The position numbers were made by a program, and so were the translations under genes. The notes below the pieces were generated by a model that worked only from the letters and a program-made list of their open reading frames with translations, made no database searches and had not been told where the DNA came from. Below are positions 55,048-63,723 of a DNA stretch of 64,000 bases, one piece after another. This stretch comes from Porticoccaceae bacterium. GTDB lineage: Bacteria > Pseudomonadota > Gammaproteobacteria > Pseudomonadales > Porticoccaceae. The stretch is taken from contig JAQWIR010000007.1 in the NCBI GenBank assembly GCA_029248755.1, positions 1 through 64,000 on the forward strand. The letters are read 5' to 3'. The stretch's first letter is position 1. Every line of letters begins with the position of its first letter.

Positions 55048-56055
55048 TTAGTTAGTCTGGAGCGGTGCTTTTCGTAGACTATCTAAATTAGAACTACCAG
55101 TTAAAAACATCGTCCAGCGAAGTTGCTCTTTAAGCACAGTAATTTTTTCTATAACAGCTTCAGTCGATTCCAATGCAGGCGCTAAGAATGGCTGAGCCAG
55201 AGCAGATACGTTTGCTCCAAGCCGAATGCAACGTGCTACATCCAACCCATTTCTTACGCCACCAGAACCAATAAGGTTTAGATTTGGACAGACTTGTTTA
55301 ACAGCGGGCAAAAGCTCTATGGTATCCATTCCCCAGTCAATAAAAGGCTCTGCAATTTTCTTTTCCTGAGCTATTTGATTACGCGCCATTTCAATACTTG
55401 CCCAGTTGGTGCCTCCACGACCAGCGACCTCAATCCACTTAATACCACCATTGGCCAACCTTTTAGCACAGCTAGGCCCAATGCCTGCACCTACTTCTTT
55501 GACTATGACTGGAACCGATAATTTATCGGAACAGTGGTAGATTGATTCTAAAACTTGTTTCCAGTCGCGATCGCCACCCTGCTGTACCAATTCTTGCAGT
55601 GGATTAATATGAATAACCAATGCATTTGCCGCAACAGCATCTACTGCTTTTTGGGCAAAAGTTAATCCCAATTGTTGAAGCTGTGTGGCCCCAATATTTC
55701 CTAGCAATAAAGCTGATGGGGCATACTGCCTAACTGTTTGTGGCTGATTTTGTTCAAGCGCAGCACGTTGTGAGCCCAATGCCATTGGGATACCACAGGC
55801 TTCAGCCGCTTCAGCTAAATGACGGTTAATAATATCGCCTTTATCACAGCCGCCAGTCATAGCGCCAATCATAATCGGAGCACTTATACTTTGGTCTAAA
55901 AAGTAACTATTAATATCAATATCAGTCACAGCGACTTCAGGTAATGCGTTGTGCTCAAAGCGAATATTATCAAACGTTGAAAGCGCATGGCTTTGATGCT
56001 CGGACTTAAGCGCCAACTCAATATGGTCAGCTTTGCGATTAATAATATCAGTCAT
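55048..56055 (-). CDS. fni: Isopentenyl-diphosphate delta-isomerase, type 2
   Basis: 335 residues, FMN-dependent type II enzyme: MIGAMTGGCDKGDIINRHLAEAAE, GSQRAAL, LGNIGATQL, HINPLQELVQQGGDRDW, VIVKEVGAGIG, and VAGRGGTNW are all classic. It interconverts IPP and DMAPP and so feeds crtE. Coupled by a 4-base overlap to blh upstream; it is the last gene of the retinal operon in transcription order. The type 2 isomerase is the usual partner in proteorhodopsin clusters of this kind. Confidence 0.94.
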   Translation of the reverse strand: MTDIINRKADHIELALKSEHQSHALSTFDNIRFEHNALPEVAVTDIDINSYFLDQSISAPIMIGAMTGGCDKGDIINRHLAEAAEACGIPMALGSQRAALEQNQPQTVRQYAPSALLLGNIGATQLQQLGLTFAQKAVDAVAANALVIHINPLQELVQQGGDRDWKQVLESIYHCSDKLSVPVIVKEVGAGIGPSCAKRLANGGIKWIEVAGRGGTNWASIEMARNQIAQEKKIAEPFIDWGMDTIELLPAVKQVCPNLNLIGSGGVRNGLDVARCIRLGANVSALAQPFLAPALESTEAVIEKITVLKEQLRWTMFLTGSSNLDSLRKAPLQTN

Positions 56056-56849
56056 AATAAAGACCGCCGTTTATCCAAATAATCCACTAAAACCATATGT
56101 GGCCAAGTCAGTGCAGCCAGCCCAATAAAAGTGAGCTGTAATAAAATATCGCTTAAAGATCCACTTAGATAAAACACAAATATCCCCGCGCTTGCCCAAG
56201 ATAGCAACGTATAAACAATAGCCTCTCGAGCTGCGCTTAATCGTTTATCCTCTTCTAAGCTATGCCATAGGCGCACAGTGTGTCCACGGCTGTGCCATAG
56301 GCAAAAATACAGAGCAAAACTTATTAAGGGAGGTAGTGATAAAGCAATAAGGATCATTGCCATAAGACCTACCAGGGGTTTCCCATACTGCTTTTTATAC
56401 AAAGCAAAGAAACAATAGCCAATAAAGCCTACAAGCCACAGAATAAAAAATACCTGAATGACAGACAACAATAAATCAGCTTCGTTGGCACCAATAAGAA
56501 TAGCAAAAATAGGCTTTACTGCTTCTGGATTTAAACTTGGAATAGCAATAGGTACTAGACCACCATGAGCCAGCCAAGGTAGCCAGTCTGTGCCAACTTC
56601 GGCAATATCACTTGCGCCAAAATGGTAGCCAGAAATGATTAGAAATAGGCCTAGACTTACAAGAGGAAACCACCACCAGAGTAAAGCAATAATAGCGGCC
56701 ATAGATACATAAGCTAGATGAAATAAAACCCATGATAGCGAACCGTGCATTGACCAGCCGTTTCGTCGCGCAATAGCGGCATCAAAACCTCCATGAGGCA
56801 CGCCGAACAGAAATATGGCGGCCAATGCCGCAAAATCCCAGCTGGTCAT
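56052..56849 (-). CDS. blh: Beta-carotene 15,15'-dioxygenase (Brp/Blh), makes retinal
   Basis: 265 residues, integral membrane, seven to eight helices. The four iron-ligand histidines can be placed: GVPHGGFD (His19), SGYHFGASD (His76) and LWHSRGH (His186, His190). It splits one beta-carotene into two all-trans retinals. It overlaps crtY and fni by 4 bases on each side, so translation is coupled across the three. Confidence 0.94.
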   Translation of the reverse strand: MTSWDFAALAAIFLFGVPHGGFDAAIARRNGWSMHGSLSWVLFHLAYVSMAAIIALLWWWFPLVSLGLFLIISGYHFGASDIAEVGTDWLPWLAHGGLVPIAIPSLNPEAVKPIFAILIGANEADLLLSVIQVFFILWLVGFIGYCFFALYKKQYGKPLVGLMAMILIALSLPPLISFALYFCLWHSRGHTVRLWHSLEEDKRLSAAREAIVYTLLSWASAGIFVFYLSGSLSDILLQLTFIGLAALTWPHMVLVDYLDKRRSLL

Positions 56850-57970
56850 AATCGAAACACCTGAGTTAAAAACGGTAATTTAGGCATAGCTAAGATAACT
56901 TTTATCCAATCTTTTATTGTTGCTTTGCCTAGCATAAAGCGAGAAAAACCCTCGGCATCAAGAGCACCAGCAGTTTTCATCATAAGCGTAACGCCCAATG
57001 ATGGTTCAGCAACAAGCACACGGTTATAAATTTTATCCAATGTATTAATAGTGCCCGAGATCACTTGGGGTATACGATAGTCACCCTTTTCAATATTTGA
57101 TGCAAGTTGATTGATCTGTGATTGAATATGGGTAAAAGCATAGCCAGAAGATAGTCTGATCGCACCACTAGATGTTCCAATCCGGGATAAAGATGTGTCT
57201 TTAGGTGTGGTTTCATGCATTGGTATAATGCCGAGTTCTTCTCTGGTTATTTCTTCAATCTCAATAGATTGTCCATCAAGCCATTGATAGATTGCCTGTT
57301 TATACCAGTCCACCGGTTCGATGGTTGTAGAAATCATGGTCGATTCTATTAATAGGCTTCGATCAGAAAAGGGTAGGGCATAGATAAAATGTAGTCCCCT
57401 AGACTGATCGACTCTAAAGTCCATCAATGTAGCGATTTCAATATCCTTTAGAGGTTTTTTGGTGCGAATTTCTATACCTAAAAAATGCTGCTTAAGACCC
57501 GCTTTATGCATTTTTGCTGGGCGTGAGTCAAAAATATGATCTGCATAATACTGTTGCCCAGAGGCAGTAAAGGTTCCGCCTGAACCATTACTAATAATGT
57601 TTTCTGCAGTTTCTCTAACCAAACCTACATTTGGCGAAAGTTGTTGTTCACAATAATGCAAATAGTCTGCCGAGCTTAGACTCGTGTAATAATACTCATT
57701 ACTATTGTGTAAAATCTCATGATTATGATCCACTAATCGCCATTGCTTCCAGCGCCCTCTGGTAGCAGAGGCTATATCTTTTTGATCGTTCCCAGTTGCC
57801 CATAATGCCCAACTTACGTCTCGATCTTCAGGAGTTTTGGGCTCAAAAACTAATGCATTTTGATGCTTGAGTTTAGAGGCCAATGTTATACCCGCATTAC
57901 CACCACCAATAATAGCAATATCAGTTTTGATAATGTCAGGGCTCTGGCTAGTTGGTATCGACACCCGCAA
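56846..57970 (-). CDS. crtY: Lycopene beta-cyclase
   Basis: 374 residues. Dinucleotide motif DIAIIGGGNAGITLASKL near the N-terminus, IFDSRPAKMH and VDQSRGLHFIYALPF in the CrtY pattern, and RIGTSSGAIRLSSGYAF near 265. It closes both ends of lycopene to beta-rings. Its first 23 bases overlap the end of crtB in another frame; its last 4 overlap blh. The N-terminus (~15 residues before the FAD fold) is longer than in many CrtY proteins. Confidence 0.92.
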   Translation of the reverse strand: MRVSIPTSQSPDIIKTDIAIIGGGNAGITLASKLKHQNALVFEPKTPEDRDVSWALWATGNDQKDIASATRGRWKQWRLVDHNHEILHNSNEYYYTSLSSADYLHYCEQQLSPNVGLVRETAENIISNGSGGTFTASGQQYYADHIFDSRPAKMHKAGLKQHFLGIEIRTKKPLKDIEIATLMDFRVDQSRGLHFIYALPFSDRSLLIESTMISTTIEPVDWYKQAIYQWLDGQSIEIEEITREELGIIPMHETTPKDTSLSRIGTSSGAIRLSSGYAFTHIQSQINQLASNIEKGDYRIPQVISGTINTLDKIYNRVLVAEPSLGVTLMMKTAGALDAEGFSRFMLGKATIKDWIKVILAMPKLPFLTQVFRL

Positions 57971-58850
57971 GCCCCTGAAGTGATTGATGTAATTTTGACT
58001 GATGGGTTGGTACTTTCTTTGGTCTTAAATCCACCAGACTATAAATACTAAGAAAGATTTTTTCTATTTTATGAACCACAACTCTTCCCTTCCACCAAGA
58101 TAGGTTGCGTCGTTTTAATAAGACCCCTATTTGGCGGTACACTCGCAGAGCTACAGTAATAGAAAAGCGTGAGCGAAAGGGCAAAAGCTGAATGCCTAAT
58201 AGAGCGCTTTTATAATACTCATCTGAAAGATTTAATAATTTTTCAATCGCCTCTGCAGTAGGTTGACGGCAGGGTATATCACTAGTGGCAAGATCAGTTG
58301 CAGAAAAATTAACCCAGGTTTCTGGCAAATATCTACGACCCATTTTTGCATCCTCAAGCACATCGCGCGCAATATTAGTCAATTGCATAGCGATACCAAG
58401 ATCAATTGCAAAATGATCAGCACGGGGGTGCTGACAGTCAAGAATTCTACACATCATAAGGCCAACAGTTCCAGCCACAGCATGACAGTACCTTAGTAGA
58501 TCAGCCTCAACTTTTACTGCAGTAGGCTGTTGGTCAAGTAGCATGCCATCCAAAAGCTCAGTGGCTGCGTTCATGGGGATATTAACTTCAGATGCTAGCT
58601 CAAGAAAAGCGTCGACCTCAGGCCCAGCCGTCAGGCGATCACCCTTTAGGCAAGCACTAATATCGGCCAGAGTTTCATGGCGATGGGGTAAATCACCATC
58701 GGCAATATCATCTACAAAGCGACAAAATTCATAAAGTCTAGCGGCGCGATTAGCTAGTTTTTGACCGAGAAAAAGGCTTGCCCAATAAAATGATTTACCA
58801 TGACGAGCAAGTACTTGCTTTGATGACTGGTTTGTTTGAGCAACATCCAT
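57948..58850 (-). CDS. crtB: Phytoene synthase
   Basis: 300 residues. Squalene/phytoene-synthase motifs: YEFCRFVDDIADGD (first Asp-rich), YCHAVAGTVGLMM, and LTNIARDVLEDAKMGRRYLP (second Asp-rich). It joins two geranylgeranyl diphosphates to phytoene. It begins 3 bases after the crtI stop, so is translationally coupled. Confidence 0.94.
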   Translation of the reverse strand: MDVAQTNQSSKQVLARHGKSFYWASLFLGQKLANRAARLYEFCRFVDDIADGDLPHRHETLADISACLKGDRLTAGPEVDAFLELASEVNIPMNAATELLDGMLLDQQPTAVKVEADLLRYCHAVAGTVGLMMCRILDCQHPRADHFAIDLGIAMQLTNIARDVLEDAKMGRRYLPETWVNFSATDLATSDIPCRQPTAEAIEKLLNLSDEYYKSALLGIQLLPFRSRFSITVALRVYRQIGVLLKRRNLSWWKGRVVVHKIEKIFLSIYSLVDLRPKKVPTHQSKLHQSLQGLAGVDTN

Positions 58851-58853
58851 GAT

Positions 58854-60365
58854 TTAACCGCCTGAACCCACCTCAACACCTGTAATCAGTTCTTCAACTA
58901 CCTTAGCTGAGCTTACAACACCAGGCAGGCCAGCACCAGGGTGAGTTCCCGCGCCAACAAAATAAAGATTTTTTAGACTATGGTGGCGATTGTGAAATCT
59001 AAACCATGCAGATTGGGTCAGTCGTGGTTCAATAGAAAATCCAGCACCATGCATAGATCGATAATCATTGGCAAAGTCAGTGGGCGTCATCCAGAAGACT
59101 TCCTCTATAACAGAGGATAAATCCGGAAGTATTGATCCCTCAAGCGCCTCAATAATTCGATCACGCAACTTTGATCCTTCATCCTCCCAGTCGACATCAC
59201 CCTGGAGATTGGGTACCGGGCAAAGCACATAAAATGATTCACAACCCTCGGGCGCAAAGCTTTTATCTGTTGCTGTTGGGCGATGCAAATACAAAGAGAA
59301 GTCATCACTCATTTTTTTGCTATCAAAAATCTCTGATAGCAATTCCTTAAATCTAGGCCCCATCCAAATGCTGTGATGGGCGACATCTGGATAGAGTTTT
59401 TTGGTGCCAAAATAAAGAACATACAGGCCCATACTGTAGCGTTTTTTAATGCTGGGCATTTTGCTCTTTTTGCTCGGAATTAGGTGTTTGTAGCAGGTTT
59501 CCGGATCACCACCGAAAACAACTATATCAGCATCCAAGGTTTTTCCATCCGCCATACGAACACCAGTGGCGAGATTTTTTTGCGTAAGAATTTCATCTAC
59601 ATCGGCATTAAGTACAATCTCAATACCCTGGCGTTCCATTAAAGCGCCCAGTTCTTGAACCAGCTTGCCAGTACCACCCATGCAAAAGAAAACACCCCAG
59701 CGACGCTCTAAATAATGTATTAGGGTGTAAATCGCCGTTGTTTTAAATGGATTACCACCCACTAAAAGGGGATGAATTGAAAAGGCTTGCTGAATTTTTG
59801 GGTGTTTTAAATAACGGCCGACTAACTGGGACACTGTCTTATAACATTTAAGAGTGAGAAGGGCTGGAATCTGCTTAATCATCAACCACAAACTATTAAA
59901 TGGTCGATGGACCAGCTTTTTAAAACCAATATCGTACACTTTTTTCGATTGGTCCAATAATTTGAGATAGCCATCAGCATCAGCTGGGCTAAATCGACGA
60001 ATCTCATCTAATGTGTCTTCAACCGAAGCGCGGTAATCAAATTGACTACCGTCGGTAAAATGAAAACGATAAAAAGGGTCGAGTGGAACAAAATCCAGAT
60101 GATCCTCAAGCTTCTCATCAAACAGCTCAAATAATTCATCAAAAAGAAAAGGTGCAGTAATTACTGTTGGCCCGGCATCATGTTTATAACCGCCGCGATT
60201 AAAAACCTGAGCCCTACCGCCAAGGCTACCCAGTCTTTCCATTAATGTAACGCGATAACCCAGAGCTCTTAATCTTAAGGCTGTTGCTATTCCTGAAAAT
60301 CCTGCACCAATAACGACTGCATGCTGATTATTGCCCTTAGGCGACGTGGTTATGCTATGCGGCAT
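58854..60365 (-). CDS. crtI: Phytoene desaturase
   Basis: 503 residues from ATG 60365; the frame is open to 60473 but that extension lies wholly inside crtE, so the internal Met just before the FAD fold is the start. AVVIGAGFSGIATALRLRALGYRVTLMERLGSLGGRA binds FAD; the C-terminus GAGTHPGAGLPGVVSSAKVV is the bacterial-type CrtI signature. It takes phytoene to lycopene in four steps. It overlaps the 3' end of crtE by 16 bases. Confidence 0.93.
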   Translation of the reverse strand: MPHSITTSPKGNNQHAVVIGAGFSGIATALRLRALGYRVTLMERLGSLGGRAQVFNRGGYKHDAGPTVITAPFLFDELFELFDEKLEDHLDFVPLDPFYRFHFTDGSQFDYRASVEDTLDEIRRFSPADADGYLKLLDQSKKVYDIGFKKLVHRPFNSLWLMIKQIPALLTLKCYKTVSQLVGRYLKHPKIQQAFSIHPLLVGGNPFKTTAIYTLIHYLERRWGVFFCMGGTGKLVQELGALMERQGIEIVLNADVDEILTQKNLATGVRMADGKTLDADIVVFGGDPETCYKHLIPSKKSKMPSIKKRYSMGLYVLYFGTKKLYPDVAHHSIWMGPRFKELLSEIFDSKKMSDDFSLYLHRPTATDKSFAPEGCESFYVLCPVPNLQGDVDWEDEGSKLRDRIIEALEGSILPDLSSVIEEVFWMTPTDFANDYRSMHGAGFSIEPRLTQSAWFRFHNRHHSLKNLYFVGAGTHPGAGLPGVVSSAKVVEELITGVEVGSGG

Positions 60366-61324
60366 TGGCTTTTTACCAAGGTAGTTTTCTTCACTGAATT
60401 CACTAAATCTGAAGTCACAGATTGCAGAGCAGGAGGAAGTGTTAAAATTAGCGCCTCTGCTTGCATCAACCATTGGTCGACTAGTTCATTAGCTTGAGAA
60501 ATAACCACACTTGAGGCAATCCGTTGCTGCCAATGAGATAGACGATCGGTATTATCGGAAGCGTACCACCGATGGAAATCCTCTCGTCCTAATCCTTGTT
60601 TTGCAAATAAACTCACTACTAAATTTGGTTTGCGTCCATCCAGATCGCTGGATCTATGACTTGAAGGGATAATATCGTCTATATCATTATATCCCTGATA
60701 AGCTAAACCACAGAGACCCACTAATTGGTCTAGTTGGGTTATCCAGCGATTATTATTTTGCGAGTCAATTAAACCAGCAGCCATTGCTGCTCCCTTGATA
60801 GGTGCAACTAAAAGCGGTGCGGTTTTACCTTTGGCAATACGTTGCCACTCCTCTAAATCAGCACATTGACGCTGACTGATATCAGAAATTTGTCCATTGC
60901 AGGTTTCCTGCATTGCCTGAGCGAGTAAAGCGGTTAATTGACCGCCCACTTGAGTGTTTCTTGCAGCGAGCTCAAAGGCTTTTGCTACCATCCAATCGCC
61001 AAGGCAAAGGGCCATATCAGAGCCGAAAAAGTGATTGATACTTTTCTGGCCGCGGCGATGGGTACTGGCATCGCTTATATCATCATGTATAAGTGATGCA
61101 TTGTGCAGCAGCTCACAAGCTGCCGCCCAGTTTAAATTATCTAAATGATTAATTTGCAGAGCAATACCGCTAGACAGTGCTAGCTGTGCTCTGAAAGATT
61201 TTCCGGGATTTTTAAAGTGATACTTGGCTGCAACAGTCAGACTACTGTTGTCCTGCGGTAACTCTGCTTTGTACAGAGTATCTAATTGAGATAGCCACTC
61301 TTGTTGAACTGAGCTCGAGGCCAT
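60350..61324 (-). CDS. crtE: Geranylgeranyl diphosphate synthase
   Basis: 324 residues. First Asp-rich motif LIHDDISDAS with RRGQ after it and second motif YNDIDDI; magnesium/prenyl-diphosphate binding residues intact. It supplies C20 diphosphate for crtB. First gene of the carotenoid part, 110 bases after proteorhodopsin. Confidence 0.93.
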   Translation of the reverse strand: MASSSVQQEWLSQLDTLYKAELPQDNSSLTVAAKYHFKNPGKSFRAQLALSSGIALQINHLDNLNWAAACELLHNASLIHDDISDASTHRRGQKSINHFFGSDMALCLGDWMVAKAFELAARNTQVGGQLTALLAQAMQETCNGQISDISQRQCADLEEWQRIAKGKTAPLLVAPIKGAAMAAGLIDSQNNNRWITQLDQLVGLCGLAYQGYNDIDDIIPSSHRSSDLDGRKPNLVVSLFAKQGLGREDFHRWYASDNTDRLSHWQQRIASSVVISQANELVDQWLMQAEALILTLPPALQSVTSDLVNSVKKTTLVKSQCRIA

Positions 61325-61390
61325 TGGTCAAACCCTCGTTAATCATAACTTGATAGTTACTTGTTTTTGTTTTTTATATTTTTTGAGAAA

Positions 61391-61416
61391 GAGAGAGCCA
61401 GAAATCTGACTCTCTC
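61391..61416 (-). terminator. Hairpin between proteorhodopsin and crtE
   Basis: An 11-base-pair stem with one G-U pair and loop ATTT. On the minus strand it is followed by TTTCTC rather than a clean T-run, so it may be a weak terminator or a 3'-end stabilising structure that lets the pump be made in larger amounts than the crt enzymes. Confidence 0.55.
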
Positions 61417-61434
61417 ATACTTCTCAACAGTAGA

Positions 61435-62124
61435 TTATTCTGAATCAGCTACTGCTGCTGACCAAATTACAACACCGAAGGCGATTTTGTTCCAAAAATC
61501 AGCTAGGTTGTAAATAATGTTCATTGTGCCTGCATCTGCACCACCACCTAGATAGCCTAGGAAATAACCTAGTGGATAGATAGCCCAACCAAAAGTCACT
61601 AGCAATGTCATGGTCTTGTAAGCCTTTTGTACATTGGCATTTGCAAGACTAGCATTAACCTGACTTGCTTCACCTTTAATAATGTACCAAATAACATAGA
61701 ACCAAGATGCCATTGATAGAATGAAGGCCGTACCTACGCCCATAATTCCAGTTTCTCCTGCATAACCGAATAACAACATTGCTGTTGAACCGATTAGAAG
61801 ATTCCAGAATACGCGTCCAGGTACTTTACCTACTGCTGACATGATTAGATAGAATTCAACCATCAAGAGTGGCACTGTTAGTAGCCAGTCAATATAGCGA
61901 AACTCTGTTGGAGATGTTCCTGATGCAACCCACACATCACGCATATAGAAATAGTGAACTGCTGCTATAAGCGTAACTAAACCTGACACTGTCAATGACG
62001 TTTTCCATTTACCTGAAACGCGATCACGCTCCAAGAAGAAAAAAGCAGTTGCAGCGACAAGCGCCATAGATATTAACCAAAAAGACATTCCGACATAATC
62101 GCCGGATACTAAATTGTTAGTCAT
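61435..62124 (-). CDS. Green-type proteorhodopsin (light-driven proton pump)
   Basis: 229 residues, seven helices. Counterion Asp79 and donor Glu90 in RYIDWLLTVPLLMVEFYLI correspond to Asp97 and Glu108 of the original green proteorhodopsin; Leu87 equals position 105, the green (about 525 nm) form rather than the blue Gln form. His57 equals the conserved His75, Lys213 in DFWNKIAFG is the retinal Schiff-base lysine (Lys231). Numbering is 18 lower throughout because the family's N-terminal signal peptide is absent. Start ATG 62124 has AGGGG 7 bases upstream. It pumps protons out in the inner membrane and needs the retinal made by the genes downstream. Confidence 0.97.
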   Translation of the reverse strand: MTNNLVSGDYVGMSFWLISMALVAATAFFFLERDRVSGKWKTSLTVSGLVTLIAAVHYFYMRDVWVASGTSPTEFRYIDWLLTVPLLMVEFYLIMSAVGKVPGRVFWNLLIGSTAMLLFGYAGETGIMGVGTAFILSMASWFYVIWYIIKGEASQVNASLANANVQKAYKTMTLLVTFGWAIYPLGYFLGYLGGGADAGTMNIIYNLADFWNKIAFGVVIWSAAVADSE

Positions 62125-62478
62125 GTGTAACCCCTACATAAATCGAGCTTTATTTTTATCGTATCAACCTAATTAAATGAAGAGAATTAAGTGATACACC
62201 CAGTATTTCTGTTCTAGATATTTGTTATTTTTAATCTAGAGCGCTTACATTATCCTTTTTTTTTGCCAAGGACAACCCATTGTTAGTGCTTTAAACTTAG
62301 TATACCTAACGATAGTGATAATTATTCGTTGCAAAATTCAATATGGATTAATTTTCTCTACATGGTGTTGATAGCAAAAAAATAATAACTTATCCCTAAA
62401 AAAAATAAACAACTAATACCCTATAATTAGCGTATATTTGGTTGTGATGTACTAAAAGAACTAGGGGTTGATACAACA
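62125..62478. promoter_or_regulatory. Divergent regulatory region: proteorhodopsin and serine hydrolase
   Basis: 354 bases, AT-rich, no open frame. It contains an inverted repeat TCTAGAT (62213-62219)/ATCTAGA (62234-62240); the arm centres are 21 bases apart, two helical turns, so a dimeric or tetrameric regulator is conceivable. The promoter elements themselves cannot be fixed by eye. Confidence 0.5.
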
Positions 62479-63723
62479 ATGAAGAGTAATAAGCTAATAC
62501 CATTTCCATTCATTATCTGGGCTTTATTGTTAGCTACTACGGCCATTATTGCTAGTAATAAAGCTAGCGGAATTAGTGTTTCAGCCGCATATCCGGAAAA
62601 AAATTGGTCACTAATATCAGCTGAAAATATAGATTTAGATCCCTTAAAAATAAAACACCTATTTAATTTGTCGTTTCAGGACCAATCAACTCAAGGTGCA
62701 GCCCTTTTCGTAAAGGGTAGACTAGTGTATGAGCAATATGCCGATGGATTTAATAAAGATAGTTTGGCAACCTCTTGGTCAATGGCAAAAAGTTTTTACG
62801 CAGCCCTGATTGGAATTTCTATCGATCGAGGCGAAATTAATAGTCTTGATGACAAAGTTAGCCAATATCTAGATTATTTTCAAGATGACCGACGCGAAAT
62901 AACTATTAGGCAATTACTGAATATGTCCAGTGGTCTTGAAATGCCAGCCGATGAACATGAGAAGATGTTCTTCACAAAAAATCATTTAGCCTATGCTAAA
63001 AAGGTTGAACTGGAGACAGAGCCGGGTGAAAGGTTCGAATACAACAATGTAAATTCAATGTTATTGGCAGATATTCTGTTTCGGGCGACTGGTGTTCGAG
63101 CCGATAAACTACTAAAAGATAGAATACTAAAAAGAATTGGTATGGATAATGTCACCCTATGGAAAGATCCAGCTAATAACCCGCTTTCCTACTGCTGCAT
63201 TGATACTACTGTAAGGCAATATGCTAGATTTGGATTGCTGTTTGCACGAGGCGGAAAATGGCAAGATCAACAAATAGTGCCGAGTAAATTTATCGACCAA
63301 ACGTTTCAACTTAGGAGAAGTGATTTAGCTGATAACGTACAAATTCAGCGAGGCTACTCTTTGCACTGGTGGATTTCTCGTTACCAAAAAGAGGCAAAAA
63401 TATTTAGCGCCAAGGGCAAATTTGGCCAACGCATTTTTGTGGACCCTGAAAATGATATGGTGTTTGTTAGGGTGACTAAATACCACTCAACTGGCGGTGA
63501 CGTTATTGATTGGGGGCCATTAAGGTTTTTTAATCAGTTAGGTAGCGTAAAATTTCGCAGAAAATTAGCCAGCATTCTTGGGCATATTGGATTGATTAAT
63601 ATCCATAGCAGTGTACGTGCACCCATGACCTTTGACGATGGGATATCTAACGAATTCTTAAGCAATTATGACTCTATCATTGATGCTCTGGCAGCACTTA
63701 ATAGCCCAAAGTCGAAAATTTAA
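62479..63723 (+). CDS. Beta-lactamase-fold serine hydrolase (class C/esterase type)
   Basis: 414 residues. N-terminal hydrophobic segment (residues 8-26) acts as anchor or signal peptide. SMAK (Ser101, Lys104) is the S-x-x-K motif; YNN (Tyr188, Asn190) is the Y-x-N motif. A K-T-G-like triad is not obvious; the GKFGQR region near 315 may replace it. Family members are esterases, peptidases or amidases acting in the periplasm; true beta-lactam hydrolysis should not be assumed. It overlaps by 4 bases with the convergent photolyase gene at its stop codon. Confidence 0.85.
   Translation: MKSNKLIPFPFIIWALLLATTAIIASNKASGISVSAAYPEKNWSLISAENIDLDPLKIKHLFNLSFQDQSTQGAALFVKGRLVYEQYADGFNKDSLATSWSMAKSFYAALIGISIDRGEINSLDDKVSQYLDYFQDDRREITIRQLLNMSSGLEMPADEHEKMFFTKNHLAYAKKVELETEPGERFEYNNVNSMLLADILFRATGVRADKLLKDRILKRIGMDNVTLWKDPANNPLSYCCIDTTVRQYARFGLLFARGGKWQDQQIVPSKFIDQTFQLRRSDLADNVQIQRGYSLHWWISRYQKEAKIFSAKGKFGQRIFVDPENDMVFVRVTKYHSTGGDVIDWGPLRFFNQLGSVKFRRKLASILGHIGLINIHSSVRAPMTFDDGISNEFLSNYDSIIDALAALNSPKSKI

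Noticed and set aside
60366..60473. 36-codon N-terminal extension of crtI
   Set aside because: It lies inside the 3' end of crtE and has no homology to CrtI; the start is placed at 60365.
62479..63723. Antibiotic-resistance beta-lactamase
   Set aside because: S-x-x-K and Y-x-N are present but no clear K-T-G motif, and marine esterase/peptidase relatives are far more common, so resistance is not claimed.
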